Of a stretch of DNA of 64,000 nucleotides, positions 23,420 to 31,034 are shown piece after piece; position 1 is the first letter of the stretch, and each line of letters opens with the position of its first letter. Origin of the DNA: JAXHUH01 sp034211175 (GTDB taxonomy: Bacteria; Actinomycetota; Acidimicrobiia; Acidimicrobiales; CAIXPF01); the NCBI GenBank assembly GCA_034211175.1, contig JAXHUH010000308.1:8844-72843 (forward strand). The letters run 5' to 3'. Below the pieces are notes generated by a model that searched no databases, was not told the origin of the DNA, and saw only the letters and a list, made by a program, of their open reading frames with translations. The translations under genes were made by a program, and so were the position numbers.

Positions 23420-24379
23420 GTGAAGCGAGCGCTCGTCTGCGGAGCCGGTGGCTTCATCGCCCACCACCTGGTGCGGCGGCTCAAGGCCGACGGCTACTGG
23501 GTACGCGGCGTCGACCTCGTCGAGCCGGAGTTCTCGCCGACCGCGGCCGACGAGTTCGCCGTCCTCGACCTGCGCGACCGCCAGGCGTGCGGCGCCGCCC
23601 TCGACGGCGGGTTCGACGAGGTGTACCAGCTGGCCGCGGACATGGGCGGCATGGGGTTCATCCACTCGGCCGAGTGCGAGATCATGCGCAACAACGTGCT
23701 GATCAACGTCAACATGATCGACGCCGCCGCCGAGGCCGGGGTCGAGCGTTACTTCTACTCGTCGTCGGTCTGCATCTACCGGGACATGGCGCCGGGCGAG
23801 CCGGAGCTGACCGAGGCCGAGGCCTATCCGGCGATGCCCCACAACGAGTACGGCTGGGAGAAGCTCTACTCGGAGCGCACGGTGAGCGCCTACGGCCGTC
23901 GTTACGGCATCGCGACCCGCATCGCCCGGTTCCAGAACACCTACGGGCCCGAGGGCACGTGGCGGGGCGGCCGGGAGAAGGCGCCGGCGGCAATCTGCCG
24001 GAAGGTGGCCGAGGCACCCGACGGGGGAGAGGTCGAGGTCTGGGGCGACGGCTCCGCCATCCGCTCCTACACCTACGTCGACGACCTCATCGACGGCATC
24101 CTCCTGCTCACGCAGTCGGACATCTCCGAGCCGGTCAACATCGGCAACCCCGAGTACGTGAGCGTCGACGACCTCGTGCGCACCGTCGCCGAGGTCGCCG
24201 GCAAGTCGGTCACGATCCGCCACATCGACGGGCCGGTCGGCGTGCAGAGCCGCAACTTCTCGAACGACACGATCGACTCGCTCGGCTTCGTCGCCCGCCA
24301 CAAGCTCCGCGACGGGATCGCCAAGACCTACCCGTGGGTCGCCGAGCAGGTCGCCGCCGCCGCGACCGCCGCCGGCTGA
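23420..24379 (+). CDS. GDP-mannose 3,5-epimerase-like NAD-dependent epimerase
   Basis: Extended SDR sugar-nucleotide epimerase of 319 residues. The NAD motif is CGAGGFIAHHL. The segment AADMGGMGFIHSAECEIM, the catalytic region SSSVCIY with YGWEK (Tyr-x-x-x-Lys), and TWRGGREKAPAAICRK closely match plant GDP-mannose 3',5'-epimerase, including the cysteine and lysine used there as acid/base pair. It would convert GDP-D-mannose to GDP-L-galactose or gulose. No other nucleotide-sugar gene is adjacent. GTG 23420 has GGAGG eight bases upstream. Confidence 0.88.
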   Translation: MKRALVCGAGGFIAHHLVRRLKADGYWVRGVDLVEPEFSPTAADEFAVLDLRDRQACGAALDGGFDEVYQLAADMGGMGFIHSAECEIMRNNVLINVNMIDAAAEAGVERYFYSSSVCIYRDMAPGEPELTEAEAYPAMPHNEYGWEKLYSERTVSAYGRRYGIATRIARFQNTYGPEGTWRGGREKAPAAICRKVAEAPDGGEVEVWGDGSAIRSYTYVDDLIDGILLLTQSDISEPVNIGNPEYVSVDDLVRTVAEVAGKSVTIRHIDGPVGVQSRNFSNDTIDSLGFVARHKLRDGIAKTYPWVAEQVAAAATAAG

Positions 24380-24424
24380 GCACGGGCGCCCGGGCCGCGC
24401 GCCGCGGCCTGAGCCGGGCCTCGC

Positions 24425-25414
24425 TCAGCGGGCGGGGTCGAGCACGACCTTGCCGACGGTTCCCCGCGACGTGACCGCGGCGAGCGCCTTCGGCGCGTCC
24501 GACAGCGGGACCACCTGCGACACGAGCGGCGCGATCGCACCGCCGGCGGCGAGGCGCATCAGGTCGTCGTGCCACGTGCGCACCAACTCCGGCGCCCGGC
24601 TTCGGTAGCCGCCCCAGTGCACGCCGAGGACGCCGTAGTTCTTGACGAGCACGTGGTTGGTGCGGGCCTCGGCGATGCGGCCGCCGGCGAAGCCGACGAT
24701 GAGGATGCGCCCGCCCCAGGCGATGCACTTGGTCGAGCGGTCGAACGTGTCGCCACCCACCGGGTCGAAGACCACGTCCGCGCCCCGCCCGTCGGTCAGG
24801 TCGTTGACGACCTCGACGAAGTCCTCGCTGCGGTAGTCGACGACCTCGTCGGCGCCGAGGCGTCGGCAGACGTCGGTCTTGTCCGCCCCGCCGGCGGTGG
24901 CGACGACGCGGGCACCGATGGCCTTCGCCAGCTGGATGGCGGCGGAGCCGACGCCGCCGGCTCCGGCGTGGACGAGCAGCGTCTCGCCGGGCTCGAGCCG
25001 GGCCCGGTGGGCCAGCGCGCACCAGCCGGTCTGGTAGGTCACGAACAGCGCCGCCGCGGCGACGTCGTCGAGCTCGTCGGGGATCTCGAACGTGTCCGAC
25101 GCCCTGGCCAACGCGTGGGTGGCGTAGCCGCCGTGGGCCAGCTGCGGCGCAGCCAGGACCCGCCGGCCGACCGCGAGCTCGACACCCGTCCCCACGGCGG
25201 CGACGACGCCGGACACCTCCATGCCCGGCGTGAACGGCAGCGCCGGCTTCTCCTGGTAGGTGCCGCGACAGACGAGGTCGTCGGCGAAGTTCACCGCCGC
25301 GGCGCGCACGTCGATGACGACCTCGCCCTCGCCCGGCCGCAGCGGCGCCAGGTCGTCTGCCCACACGAGCACGTCCTCGGGTGGTCCGTTCTCGTGCACC
25401 TGCCAGGCCTGCAC
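24425..25414 (-). CDS. Zinc-independent quinone oxidoreductase-type dehydrogenase
   Basis: MDR-superfamily NADPH:quinone oxidoreductase-like enzyme, 329 residues. It has the N-terminal GroES-like part with NFADDLVCRGTYQ and LPFTPGMEVSGVV, no catalytic or structural zinc cysteines, the nucleotide-binding AGAGGVGSAAIQLAK, and the C-terminal GTVGKVVL. GTG at 25414 begins MQAWQV. Substrate unknown. Confidence 0.9.
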   Translation of the reverse strand: MQAWQVHENGPPEDVLVWADDLAPLRPGEGEVVIDVRAAAVNFADDLVCRGTYQEKPALPFTPGMEVSGVVAAVGTGVELAVGRRVLAAPQLAHGGYATHALARASDTFEIPDELDDVAAAALFVTYQTGWCALAHRARLEPGETLLVHAGAGGVGSAAIQLAKAIGARVVATAGGADKTDVCRRLGADEVVDYRSEDFVEVVNDLTDGRGADVVFDPVGGDTFDRSTKCIAWGGRILIVGFAGGRIAEARTNHVLVKNYGVLGVHWGGYRSRAPELVRTWHDDLMRLAAGGAIAPLVSQVVPLSDAPKALAAVTSRGTVGKVVLDPAR

Positions 25415-25507
25415 CGGTCGCGCGCTCCCGTCGGTCTCGTCAGCGGGGTCTGTCGTCAGGGGTCCTCGTCGGGGATCTCGTCGCCGGCGGTGACGGCGGC
25501 GGCGCCA

Positions 25508-25732
25508 TCAGGATGCGTCGCCGTCGATCTCCCGCTTGAACGAGAGCCGGACCTTGGCCCGGAACGCAAGGATCCGGCCGTCCTCGATCAGCACATCCTG
25601 CTCGATGACCTCGGCGACACGCAGATCCGAGTGGGAGGTCGCGGCCTCCCGCACGGCGTTGGCGGTCGCCGCCTCCCACGACTCGGGGCTCGAGCCGATG
25701 AGCTCGATCACCCGGTAGACGCTGTTCGACAT
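25508..25732 (-). CDS. Dodecin, flavin-storage protein
   Basis: A 74-residue dodecin, a dodecameric flavin-binding and buffering protein. The pattern VYRVIELIGSSPESWEAA, with the flavin-stacking tryptophan, and the terminal strand AKVRLSFKRE are diagnostic. ATG 25732 is preceded by a G-rich ribosome binding site (GGGGGGA). It is divergent from a larger protein that contains a second dodecin-like domain, with a CRP-type box between them. Confidence 0.93.
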   Translation of the reverse strand: MSNSVYRVIELIGSSPESWEAATANAVREAATSHSDLRVAEVIEQDVLIEDGRILAFRAKVRLSFKREIDGDAS

Positions 25733-25833
25733 GGTCCCCCCATGTGCCGTGCCCCTCGCCCGGGACCGGCGTCGGCGCCCCGGATCGGGGGCGTGCCGAC
25801 GGACGGCGCCGGAAGTGCCAGCATGGTAGCTGT

Positions 25834-25849
25834 TGTGACCAACATCACA
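25834..25849. promoter_or_regulatory. Perfect CRP/FNR-type operator
   Basis: TGTGA-N6-TCACA with no mismatch to the CRP consensus, in the 135-base spacer between dodecin and the dodecin fusion gene. It lies 18 bases before the chosen GTG start of the fusion gene and about 100 bases upstream of dodecin. Which family member binds is not known; no crp gene is in the window. Confidence 0.65.
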
Positions 25850-25867
25850 GCTCGTGGGGGAGCACCG

Positions 25868-26641
25868 GTGGCAGAGCAGGTGAGCACGGACCGCGGGTCG
25901 CGGACGGACGCCGACCGCGTCGATCAGGTGATCCGCCTCGTCGGGCATCACCCCGAGTCGTGGGAGGCGGCGACGTCCGGGGCGGTCGCGGAGGCGGCCA
26001 AGAGCATTCCCGACCTGGAGTGGGCCGGCGTCGAGCGGCTCGACACGATCCGCGCCGAGACCGGCCTCGAGTACCGGGTGCAGCTGCGGTTGTCGTACCG
26101 ACTCGACCGCCGCCGCGAGACCGCCGGGTCCCACGAGCGCACCGAGGTCCGCCGCTACCTGGTCGTGGCCAACCGGACCGTCGGCGGACCCGAGCTGACC
26201 GAGGCGCTCGAGGCCCGGATGCAACGCGGTCCGACCGAGTTCCACGTCGTGGTGCCGGCGACGTGGTCGCAGCAGGCCACGGCCATCCACCGCCTCGGAG
26301 TGCTGGCCGCCGACCCGACCTCGGGCCTCGCCATCCCCGAGACCGCGCTGATCGAGTCCATCGCCGCCGGCCGCCGCAGCGCGGAGAAGCGGCTGGTGCA
26401 CCAGCTCGAACGCCTGGCGAAGGCCGGCGTGGTCGGCACGGGCGAGGTCGGCGACCCCGACCCGCTCAACGCGGTCGGTGCGGTGCTCGACCGCGCCAGC
26501 TTCGACGAGATCATCGTGTCGACGCTGCCCGCCGGCATCTCCCGCTGGCTGGGCATGGACCTGCCCAGCCGCCTCGAACGCCGCACCGGCCTCCCCGTCG
26601 TCGTCATCGAGGCAACCGACGAACCACCCGACGGCGCCTGA
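25868..26641 (+). CDS. Dodecin domain fused to a stress-protein-like domain
   Basis: A 257-residue protein with an unusual architecture. Residues about 15-85 read as a dodecin-like domain (VDQVIRLVGHHPESWEAATS, retaining the flavin-stacking tryptophan, and VQLRLSYRLD). Residues about 95-250 form a second domain (YLVVANRTVGGPELTEAL, EFHVVVPATWSQQATAIH, GEVGDPDPLNAV, FDEIIVSTLPAGISRWLGMD) resembling small universal-stress-like proteins of actinobacteria. GTG 25868 is preferred because GGGGGAG lies five bases before it; ATG 25823 and GTG 25835 are upstream alternatives, but both overlap or precede the CRP-type box. The flavin role is inferred. Confidence 0.85.
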   Translation: MAEQVSTDRGSRTDADRVDQVIRLVGHHPESWEAATSGAVAEAAKSIPDLEWAGVERLDTIRAETGLEYRVQLRLSYRLDRRRETAGSHERTEVRRYLVVANRTVGGPELTEALEARMQRGPTEFHVVVPATWSQQATAIHRLGVLAADPTSGLAIPETALIESIAAGRRSAEKRLVHQLERLAKAGVVGTGEVGDPDPLNAVGAVLDRASFDEIIVSTLPAGISRWLGMDLPSRLERRTGLPVVVIEATDEPPDGA

Positions 26642-26669
26642 CCGTGGCCGAGCTCGGTCGCAGGGCGAC

Positions 26670-27764
26670 CTACGCTCGGCTGTCGAACGTGATGACGCTG
26701 CGGGCGACGGAGCCCTTGCGCAGCTTGGCGAAGCCGTCGTTGATCGCGTCGAGGCCGATCCGGGCCGACACGAGCTCGTCGAGCTTCAGGCGGCCGTCGA
26801 GGTAGAGGTCGACGTAGCGCACCATGTCGACGCGGAACCGGGTCGAGCCCATCGCCGAGCCCTGGATTCGCCGCTCGTTGAGGAAGTCGGGCCCGTGGAG
26901 CTCGATCTTCGTGCCGACCGGGATCATCCCGACGACCGTCGCCGTGCCGCCGGGGCCGAGCATCCGCCACGCCTGCTCGGTCGCGACCTTCAGACCGATC
27001 GCCTCGAAGCTGTGGTCGACGCCGCCGCCGGTCAGCTCGCGCACCGCGACCACCGGGTCGACCGCGCCGGCGTTGACGAGATCGGTCGCCCCGAACGTGG
27101 TCGCCAGCTCCAGCTTCTCGTCGAGCAGGTCGACGGCGATCACCCGGGTCGCGCCGGCGAGCCGCGCCGCCTGCACGCAGTTGAGCCCGATGCCGCCGCA
27201 GCCGATGACGGCGACGGTCGTGCCCGGCTCGACCTCGGCTGTGTTCCACACCGCGCCCACCCCGGTCGTGACCCCGCAGCCGAGGAGCGCGGCCCGGTCG
27301 AGCGGCATGTCGTCGCGGATCTTCACGACCGCGTGCTCGTGGACCAGCATCATCTCGGCGAACGACGACAGGTCGAGGAACTGGTGCATCGGCGCGTCGG
27401 ACGACCCCAGCCGCGGCGTGGCCTCCCGGGGCCGGCGCGTCGCCACCTTGTTCTGGCAGATGGCCTGGCGGCCGGTGAGGCAGTGCTCGCAGGCGCCGCA
27501 GTAGACGGCGAGGCAGGTGATGACGTGGTCGCCCGGGCGCACGTAGGTGACCTCGTCGCCGACGGCCTCGACCACACCGGCGGACTCGTGGCCGAGCACC
27601 GCGGGCAGCTTCGTCGGATAGGCGGCGTCGATGAAGTGGAGGTCGCTGTGGCACAGCCCGGCGGCGACGGTGCGGATGAGCACCTCCCGTGAGCCGGGCC
27701 GGTCGACGGCGACGTCCTCGATACCCAGCTCACCGGGAGCCTCTCGCAACACCGCTGCTCGCAT
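26670..27764 (-). CDS. Zinc-dependent alcohol dehydrogenase
   Basis: Medium-chain zinc alcohol dehydrogenase of 364 residues. Catalytic-zinc ligands appear in GLCHSDLHF and GHESAGVVEAVG, the four structural-zinc cysteines in CGACEHCLTGRQAIC, and the nucleotide fold in VIGCGGIGLNCVQAARLAG. It resembles class III/NDMA-dependent types. ATG 27764 has GAGGTGA seven bases upstream; an in-frame GTG at 27770 is too close to that site. Its upstream region carries the 61-base tandem repeats shared with the divergent nitroreductase gene. Confidence 0.92.
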   Translation of the reverse strand: MRAAVLREAPGELGIEDVAVDRPGSREVLIRTVAAGLCHSDLHFIDAAYPTKLPAVLGHESAGVVEAVGDEVTYVRPGDHVITCLAVYCGACEHCLTGRQAICQNKVATRRPREATPRLGSSDAPMHQFLDLSSFAEMMLVHEHAVVKIRDDMPLDRAALLGCGVTTGVGAVWNTAEVEPGTTVAVIGCGGIGLNCVQAARLAGATRVIAVDLLDEKLELATTFGATDLVNAGAVDPVVAVRELTGGGVDHSFEAIGLKVATEQAWRMLGPGGTATVVGMIPVGTKIELHGPDFLNERRIQGSAMGSTRFRVDMVRYVDLYLDGRLKLDELVSARIGLDAINDGFAKLRKGSVARSVITFDSRA

Positions 27765-27824
27765 GGCCACCTCACCTCAACCTCGGATCGGGCGTGACAC
27801 TCTCGCACACCCCACCCCCCAACC

Positions 27825-28001
27825 CGTTCTGGACCCACCCCGATACCACCGGTGGCACTCCGCGCGGGCCAGAACGATGACCACCCGAACTGGACCCACC
27901 CCGATACCACCGGCGGCACTCCGCGCGGGCCAGAACGATGACCACCCGAACTGGACCCACCCCGATACCACCGGTGGCACTCTGCGCGGGCCAGAACGGT
28001 G
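27825..28001. repeat. Three tandem 61-base repeats containing a palindromic element
   Basis: Copies begin at 27830, 27891 and 27952 (TGGACCCACCCCGATACCAC in each) and are nearly identical, with a 61-base period. Each holds a 52-base element: an outer arm, 13 bases, the palindrome CCACCGGTGG (CCACCGGCGG in copy 2), 13 bases, and CCAGAACG. The first copy has fully matched arms CGTTCTGG/CCAGAACG; copies 2 and 3 begin with CGAACTGG. Located between the divergent alcohol dehydrogenase and nitroreductase genes. Related single copies occur at 30959-31010 and 47993-48043. Confidence 0.92.
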
Positions 28002-28035
28002 ACGGGGGATGGGGTATCGGTCGGGGTGGGATGCT

Positions 28036-28041
28036 TAGGCT
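28036..28041 (+). promoter_or_regulatory. -10 box of the nitroreductase gene
   Basis: TAGGCT, seven bases before ATG 28049; leaderless pattern. Confidence 0.5.
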
Positions 28042-28048
28042 CGCCGCG

Positions 28049-28798
28049 ATGGCCGACGAGACCTCGCCGACGACCGCACCGCCGATCGACGTCCCCGACG
28101 GGGTGCCGGACCTGCTCACCGGGCTGGCGACGACCCGGGCCATCCGCCGCTACCGCCCCGAACCGATCCCCGACGAGGACCTGAACCGCATCCTGTTCGC
28201 GGCGACGCGGGCGCCGAGCGGCTCGAACCGCCAGGGGTTCCGGTTCCTCGTCCTGCGCGACGGGCCGAAGGCGACCGAGGCCAAGGCGCTGCTCGGCGAG
28301 GCGTTCCGCTCGGCTTGGGGCACCAAGCGCTCGAACGACGGCTACGACGCCGGTTCCGGCGCCGACGCCGACTCGCCCAAGGCCCGCCAGGCCCGGGCCA
28401 TGCAGCACTTCGTCGACCACTTCGAGGAGGTGCCCGCCGTGGTCCTGGCCGTCCTGCGGATGCACCGCCCGAACGACCTGATGATGGGGGCCAGCGTCTA
28501 CCCGGCCGTGCAGAACCTGCTGCTCGCCGCCCGGGCGCTCGGCTACGGCGGCGTGATCACCGGGTGGCACGGCATGGTCGAGGACCGCCTCCGCGAGATC
28601 GTCGGCCTGCCCGCCGAGCGCGACGAGTGGCGGATCGCGGCGACCGTCCCCCTCGGGCGCCCCCAGGGCAACCACGGCCCGGTCCGGCGCCGCCCGATGC
28701 CCGAGCTCGTCTTCGAGGACGGCTGGGAGGAGCCGGCCCCGTGGGCCACCGACCCGCCCGGCACCCGCTTCACGTCCGCCGGCCCCGGCCGGGTCTGA
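28049..28798 (+). CDS. Nitroreductase family flavoprotein
   Basis: FMN-dependent nitroreductase-fold protein of 249 residues. The N-terminal FMN site is TTRAIRRYRPEPIPDEDL, followed by FAATRAPSGSNRQGFRF, the helix SVYPAVQNLLLAARALGYGG and the C-terminal PLGRPQGNHGPVRRRP. The substrate is unknown. ATG 28049 is seven bases after a -10 box; upstream in-frame ATGs fall inside the tandem repeats and are unlikely. Confidence 0.9.
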   Translation: MADETSPTTAPPIDVPDGVPDLLTGLATTRAIRRYRPEPIPDEDLNRILFAATRAPSGSNRQGFRFLVLRDGPKATEAKALLGEAFRSAWGTKRSNDGYDAGSGADADSPKARQARAMQHFVDHFEEVPAVVLAVLRMHRPNDLMMGASVYPAVQNLLLAARALGYGGVITGWHGMVEDRLREIVGLPAERDEWRIAATVPLGRPQGNHGPVRRRPMPELVFEDGWEEPAPWATDPPGTRFTSAGPGRV

Positions 28799-28835
28799 TC
28801 AGCCCGATCACGCCGGCGGCTCGACCTTGACCCCC

Positions 28836-28877
28836 GACGTGGCCACCCGGACGTGGCCAACCCGACGTGGCCGTCCG
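28836..28877. repeat. Three 14-base tandem repeats
   Basis: Units GACGTGGCCACCCG, GACGTGGCCAACCC and GACGTGGCCGTCCG follow each other without gaps in the 143 bases between the convergent nitroreductase and yaaA genes. No other feature is visible in that interval. Confidence 0.8.
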
Positions 28878-28941
28878 GACCCGGGACCGGGGCCGGGCCG
28901 CCCGCACGCATCGGTACCCGGACCACGCCGCCGGTGAGCGC

Positions 28942-29748
28942 TCAGTCCGGGGGCTTGACGAAGACGGCCTCGCCGCCGTCGGGATCGAGGGTGGAGAGGT
29001 CGGGGCGGAACCGGTAGCCGGCGGGGTGGTCGAAGTCGACCAGGCCGGCGGGGTCGGTGAGCCCGGTGAGCAGCAGGTGGCGGGCGAGCGCGCCCTTGAG
29101 CGCCTTCGACCAGTGGCTCACGGTGACGAGCTTCGGCCCGTCGGGGCCCTCCCGCTGGTCGAGGAACCGCACGGTGATGCGGGCCCGCCAGCCGCCAGCG
29201 CTGGTCCACGCCGCCGAGTGCTCCTGGGGGAGGAGGTCCCAGACGACGCCATCGCGCACCCGGGCGTCGAGCACGGGGGAGAGGCGCGGCCGCCACCAGG
29301 TCGACACCTTGCCGAGCGGGGCCAGGTTGGCGCCCATCTTCAGGCGGTAGTCGGGGATCGGGTCACCCGGCGTGACCAGGCCCCACAGTCCCGAGAAGAT
29401 GACGACCGACCCGGCCGCGGCCTCCCGGGCCCGCTCGGGCAGGGTCGCGTGGTCGAGGTGGTCGTAGAGGACGCCGGTGTAGCGCTCGATCGCGGGCAGC
29501 GTCGGGGCCACCGCGACCGAGAGGTCGGCCTCGCGGGCCCGTTCGAGCGCGTCGCCCTTCACGCCGAGGAGCTTCGACGCCACGGCGTCGGGTGCGGCCT
29601 CGAGGACGGCGACCAGCGCCTCGCGCACGGTCCGTCGGGCGTCGCCCAGCTCGTCGTCGAACGTCGAGCCGGCCTCGACGATCGACGGGCCGTCGCCACC
29701 GAGCTCCTTGCCCTCCGACGGAGGGAGCAGGATGTGCAGCCCGCTCAC
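28942..29748 (-). CDS. yaaA: YaaA family peroxide-stress protein
   Basis: A 268-residue YaaA (DUF328) protein. The family opening LHILLPPSEGK, the middle FSGLWGLVTPGDPIPDYRLKM and the late VSHWSKALKGALARHLL are recognisable. In E. coli the family limits iron-driven damage during peroxide stress. GTG 29748 overlaps the stop of the upstream hydrolase by three bases within GTGTGA, so the two genes are translationally linked. Confidence 0.92.
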   Translation of the reverse strand: MSGLHILLPPSEGKELGGDGPSIVEAGSTFDDELGDARRTVREALVAVLEAAPDAVASKLLGVKGDALERAREADLSVAVAPTLPAIERYTGVLYDHLDHATLPERAREAAAGSVVIFSGLWGLVTPGDPIPDYRLKMGANLAPLGKVSTWWRPRLSPVLDARVRDGVVWDLLPQEHSAAWTSAGGWRARITVRFLDQREGPDGPKLVTVSHWSKALKGALARHLLLTGLTDPAGLVDFDHPAGYRFRPDLSTLDPDGGEAVFVKPPD

Positions 29749-30437
29749 ACCGGCGAGGCGCCGAGGAACCCGAGGGCCGCGTCGATGAAGCCGAAGTCGT
29801 TCGGCGTCGCGAAGTGGTCGACGTTGCGCAGCACCTTCAGACGGGCGTTCGGTAGCCGCTCGACCAGCGGGTCGGCAGGGCCGGCGAAGTCCCGGTCGCC
29901 GATCACGACGAGCACCTCGTTCGTCACCCGGGCGAGGCCCTCGTCGGTGAACGGTGCGGGCTCGGGGCGGCTCAGCAGCGCGACCAGCGCCTCGCGGTCG
30001 ACCTCGGGCGAGTCGGCGAGGCGGCCGAAGTAGGCGGCCTCGCGGTCGTCGGGGTCGTCCTTGCCGGCGAGCGACTCGGCGATCGCCCGGCCCCGGGCCT
30101 CGTCCCGCTCGAACAGGTTGCGGCCGACCCCGGCGAGGACGATCCGCCCGAACCGCGACGGGTCCTCGACCGCCAGTGCGAGCACGGTGCGGGCGCCGAG
30201 CGAGAAGCCGATCGCGTCGACCGGGCCGTCGGGCAGCTGTGCGGCGAGGTGGGCCTCGAGCTGTGCGTACGCCGCCGGGTCGTGGGGCTTGGGCGATGAG
30301 CCGTGGCCGAGGAGGTCGACGGCCAGCACCTCACGACCGGACTCGCTCAACAGGTCGATCCACCCCGGCTCCCGCCACGTTCGTTCGGCCGAGGTGGCGA
30401 GGCCGTGGACCAGCAGCACGGGAGGCTCGGACGCCAT
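29745..30437 (-). CDS. Alpha/beta-hydrolase
   Basis: A 230-residue alpha/beta-hydrolase with an intact nucleophile elbow GFSLG, oxyanion region LLVHGLATSAER, acid in VVIGDRDFAG and histidine in NVDHFATP. Substrate unknown. ATG 30437 follows TACGTT by eight bases. Its stop overlaps the yaaA start. Confidence 0.92.
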   Translation of the reverse strand: MASEPPVLLVHGLATSAERTWREPGWIDLLSESGREVLAVDLLGHGSSPKPHDPAAYAQLEAHLAAQLPDGPVDAIGFSLGARTVLALAVEDPSRFGRIVLAGVGRNLFERDEARGRAIAESLAGKDDPDDREAAYFGRLADSPEVDREALVALLSRPEPAPFTDEGLARVTNEVLVVIGDRDFAGPADPLVERLPNARLKVLRNVDHFATPNDFGFIDAALGFLGASPV

Positions 30438-30445
30438 GGCCGGCC

Positions 30446-30451
30446 AACGTA
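30446..30451 (-). promoter_or_regulatory. -10 box of the hydrolase-yaaA unit
   Basis: TACGTT on the minus strand, eight bases before ATG 30437. Confidence 0.45.
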
Positions 30452-30538
30452 GTCGTCGGCGCCGCCCGCACGCCCGTTCCGGTCGCGCCGGTTGCCCGGT
30501 GCGCGCACGAACCGGCGACGAGCGTCCACACTGGGAAG

Positions 30539-30946
30539 GTGTCCGGCTCCCTGCGCGTCAACCGATCCCTCACGATCCCGCCCGACGAGCTGGAGTGGCG
30601 CTTCAGCGCCTCCGGCGGCCCCGGGGGCCAGCACGCCAACAAGGCTGCGACCCGCGCCGAGGTCACGTTCGACATCGAGGGGTCGCGCACGTTGTCGGCC
30701 GGTCACCGCCGGCGGCTGACCGATCGGTTGGGTCCGTCGGTCAAGGTCTCGGTCGACGACACCCGCTCCCAGGCCCGCAACCGGGAGATCGCCATGGAGC
30801 GCCTCGCCGCCCGCCTCGCCGGCGCGCTGCGGACGTCCAAGCGCCGCAAGCCGACACGCCCGTCACGGGGAGCGAAGGAGCGGCGGCTCACCGCGAAGAA
30901 GCAGCGGGGCGAGCGCAAGAAGCAGCGATCCTGGCGACCCGAGTAG
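30539..30946 (+). CDS. arfB: Ribosome-rescue peptidyl-tRNA hydrolase, ArfB/YaeJ type
   Basis: A 135-residue release-factor-like hydrolase that frees stalled ribosomes. The catalytic GGQ loop is in ASGGPGGQHANKAATRAEV, followed by a short domain and a strongly basic C-terminal tail (KRRKPTRPSRGAKERR, KKQRGERKKQR) that in E. coli YaeJ enters the empty mRNA channel. It lacks the stop-codon recognition domains of RF1/RF2. GTG 30539 follows CACACT by six bases. Confidence 0.93.
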   Translation: MSGSLRVNRSLTIPPDELEWRFSASGGPGGQHANKAATRAEVTFDIEGSRTLSAGHRRRLTDRLGPSVKVSVDDTRSQARNREIAMERLAARLAGALRTSKRRKPTRPSRGAKERRLTAKKQRGERKKQRSWRPE

Positions 30947-30958
30947 CCCGCCACTCCC

Positions 30959-31010
30959 CGAACCGGCCCCCACGACGTGCCACCGGCGGTCGTGAGCGTT
31001 GGCCAGAACG
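30959..31010. repeat. Single copy of the 52-base palindromic element
   Basis: CGAACCGG, 13 bases, CCACCGGCGG, 13 bases, CCAGAACG. Same architecture as the tandem copies at 27.8-28.0 kb, here between the convergent arfB and PilZ-like genes. Confidence 0.85.
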
Positions 31011-31034
31011 GTCAGGGCGCGACGGCCGGCGTCA

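Noticed and set aside
24569..25822. Long upstream part of the frame containing the dodecin fusion
   Set aside because: It runs antisense to the quinone oxidoreductase and dodecin genes and has shadow-type composition.
27830..28001. Tandem repeats considered as a CRISPR array
   Set aside because: The units follow one another directly at a 61-base period without variable spacers, and no cas genes are present.
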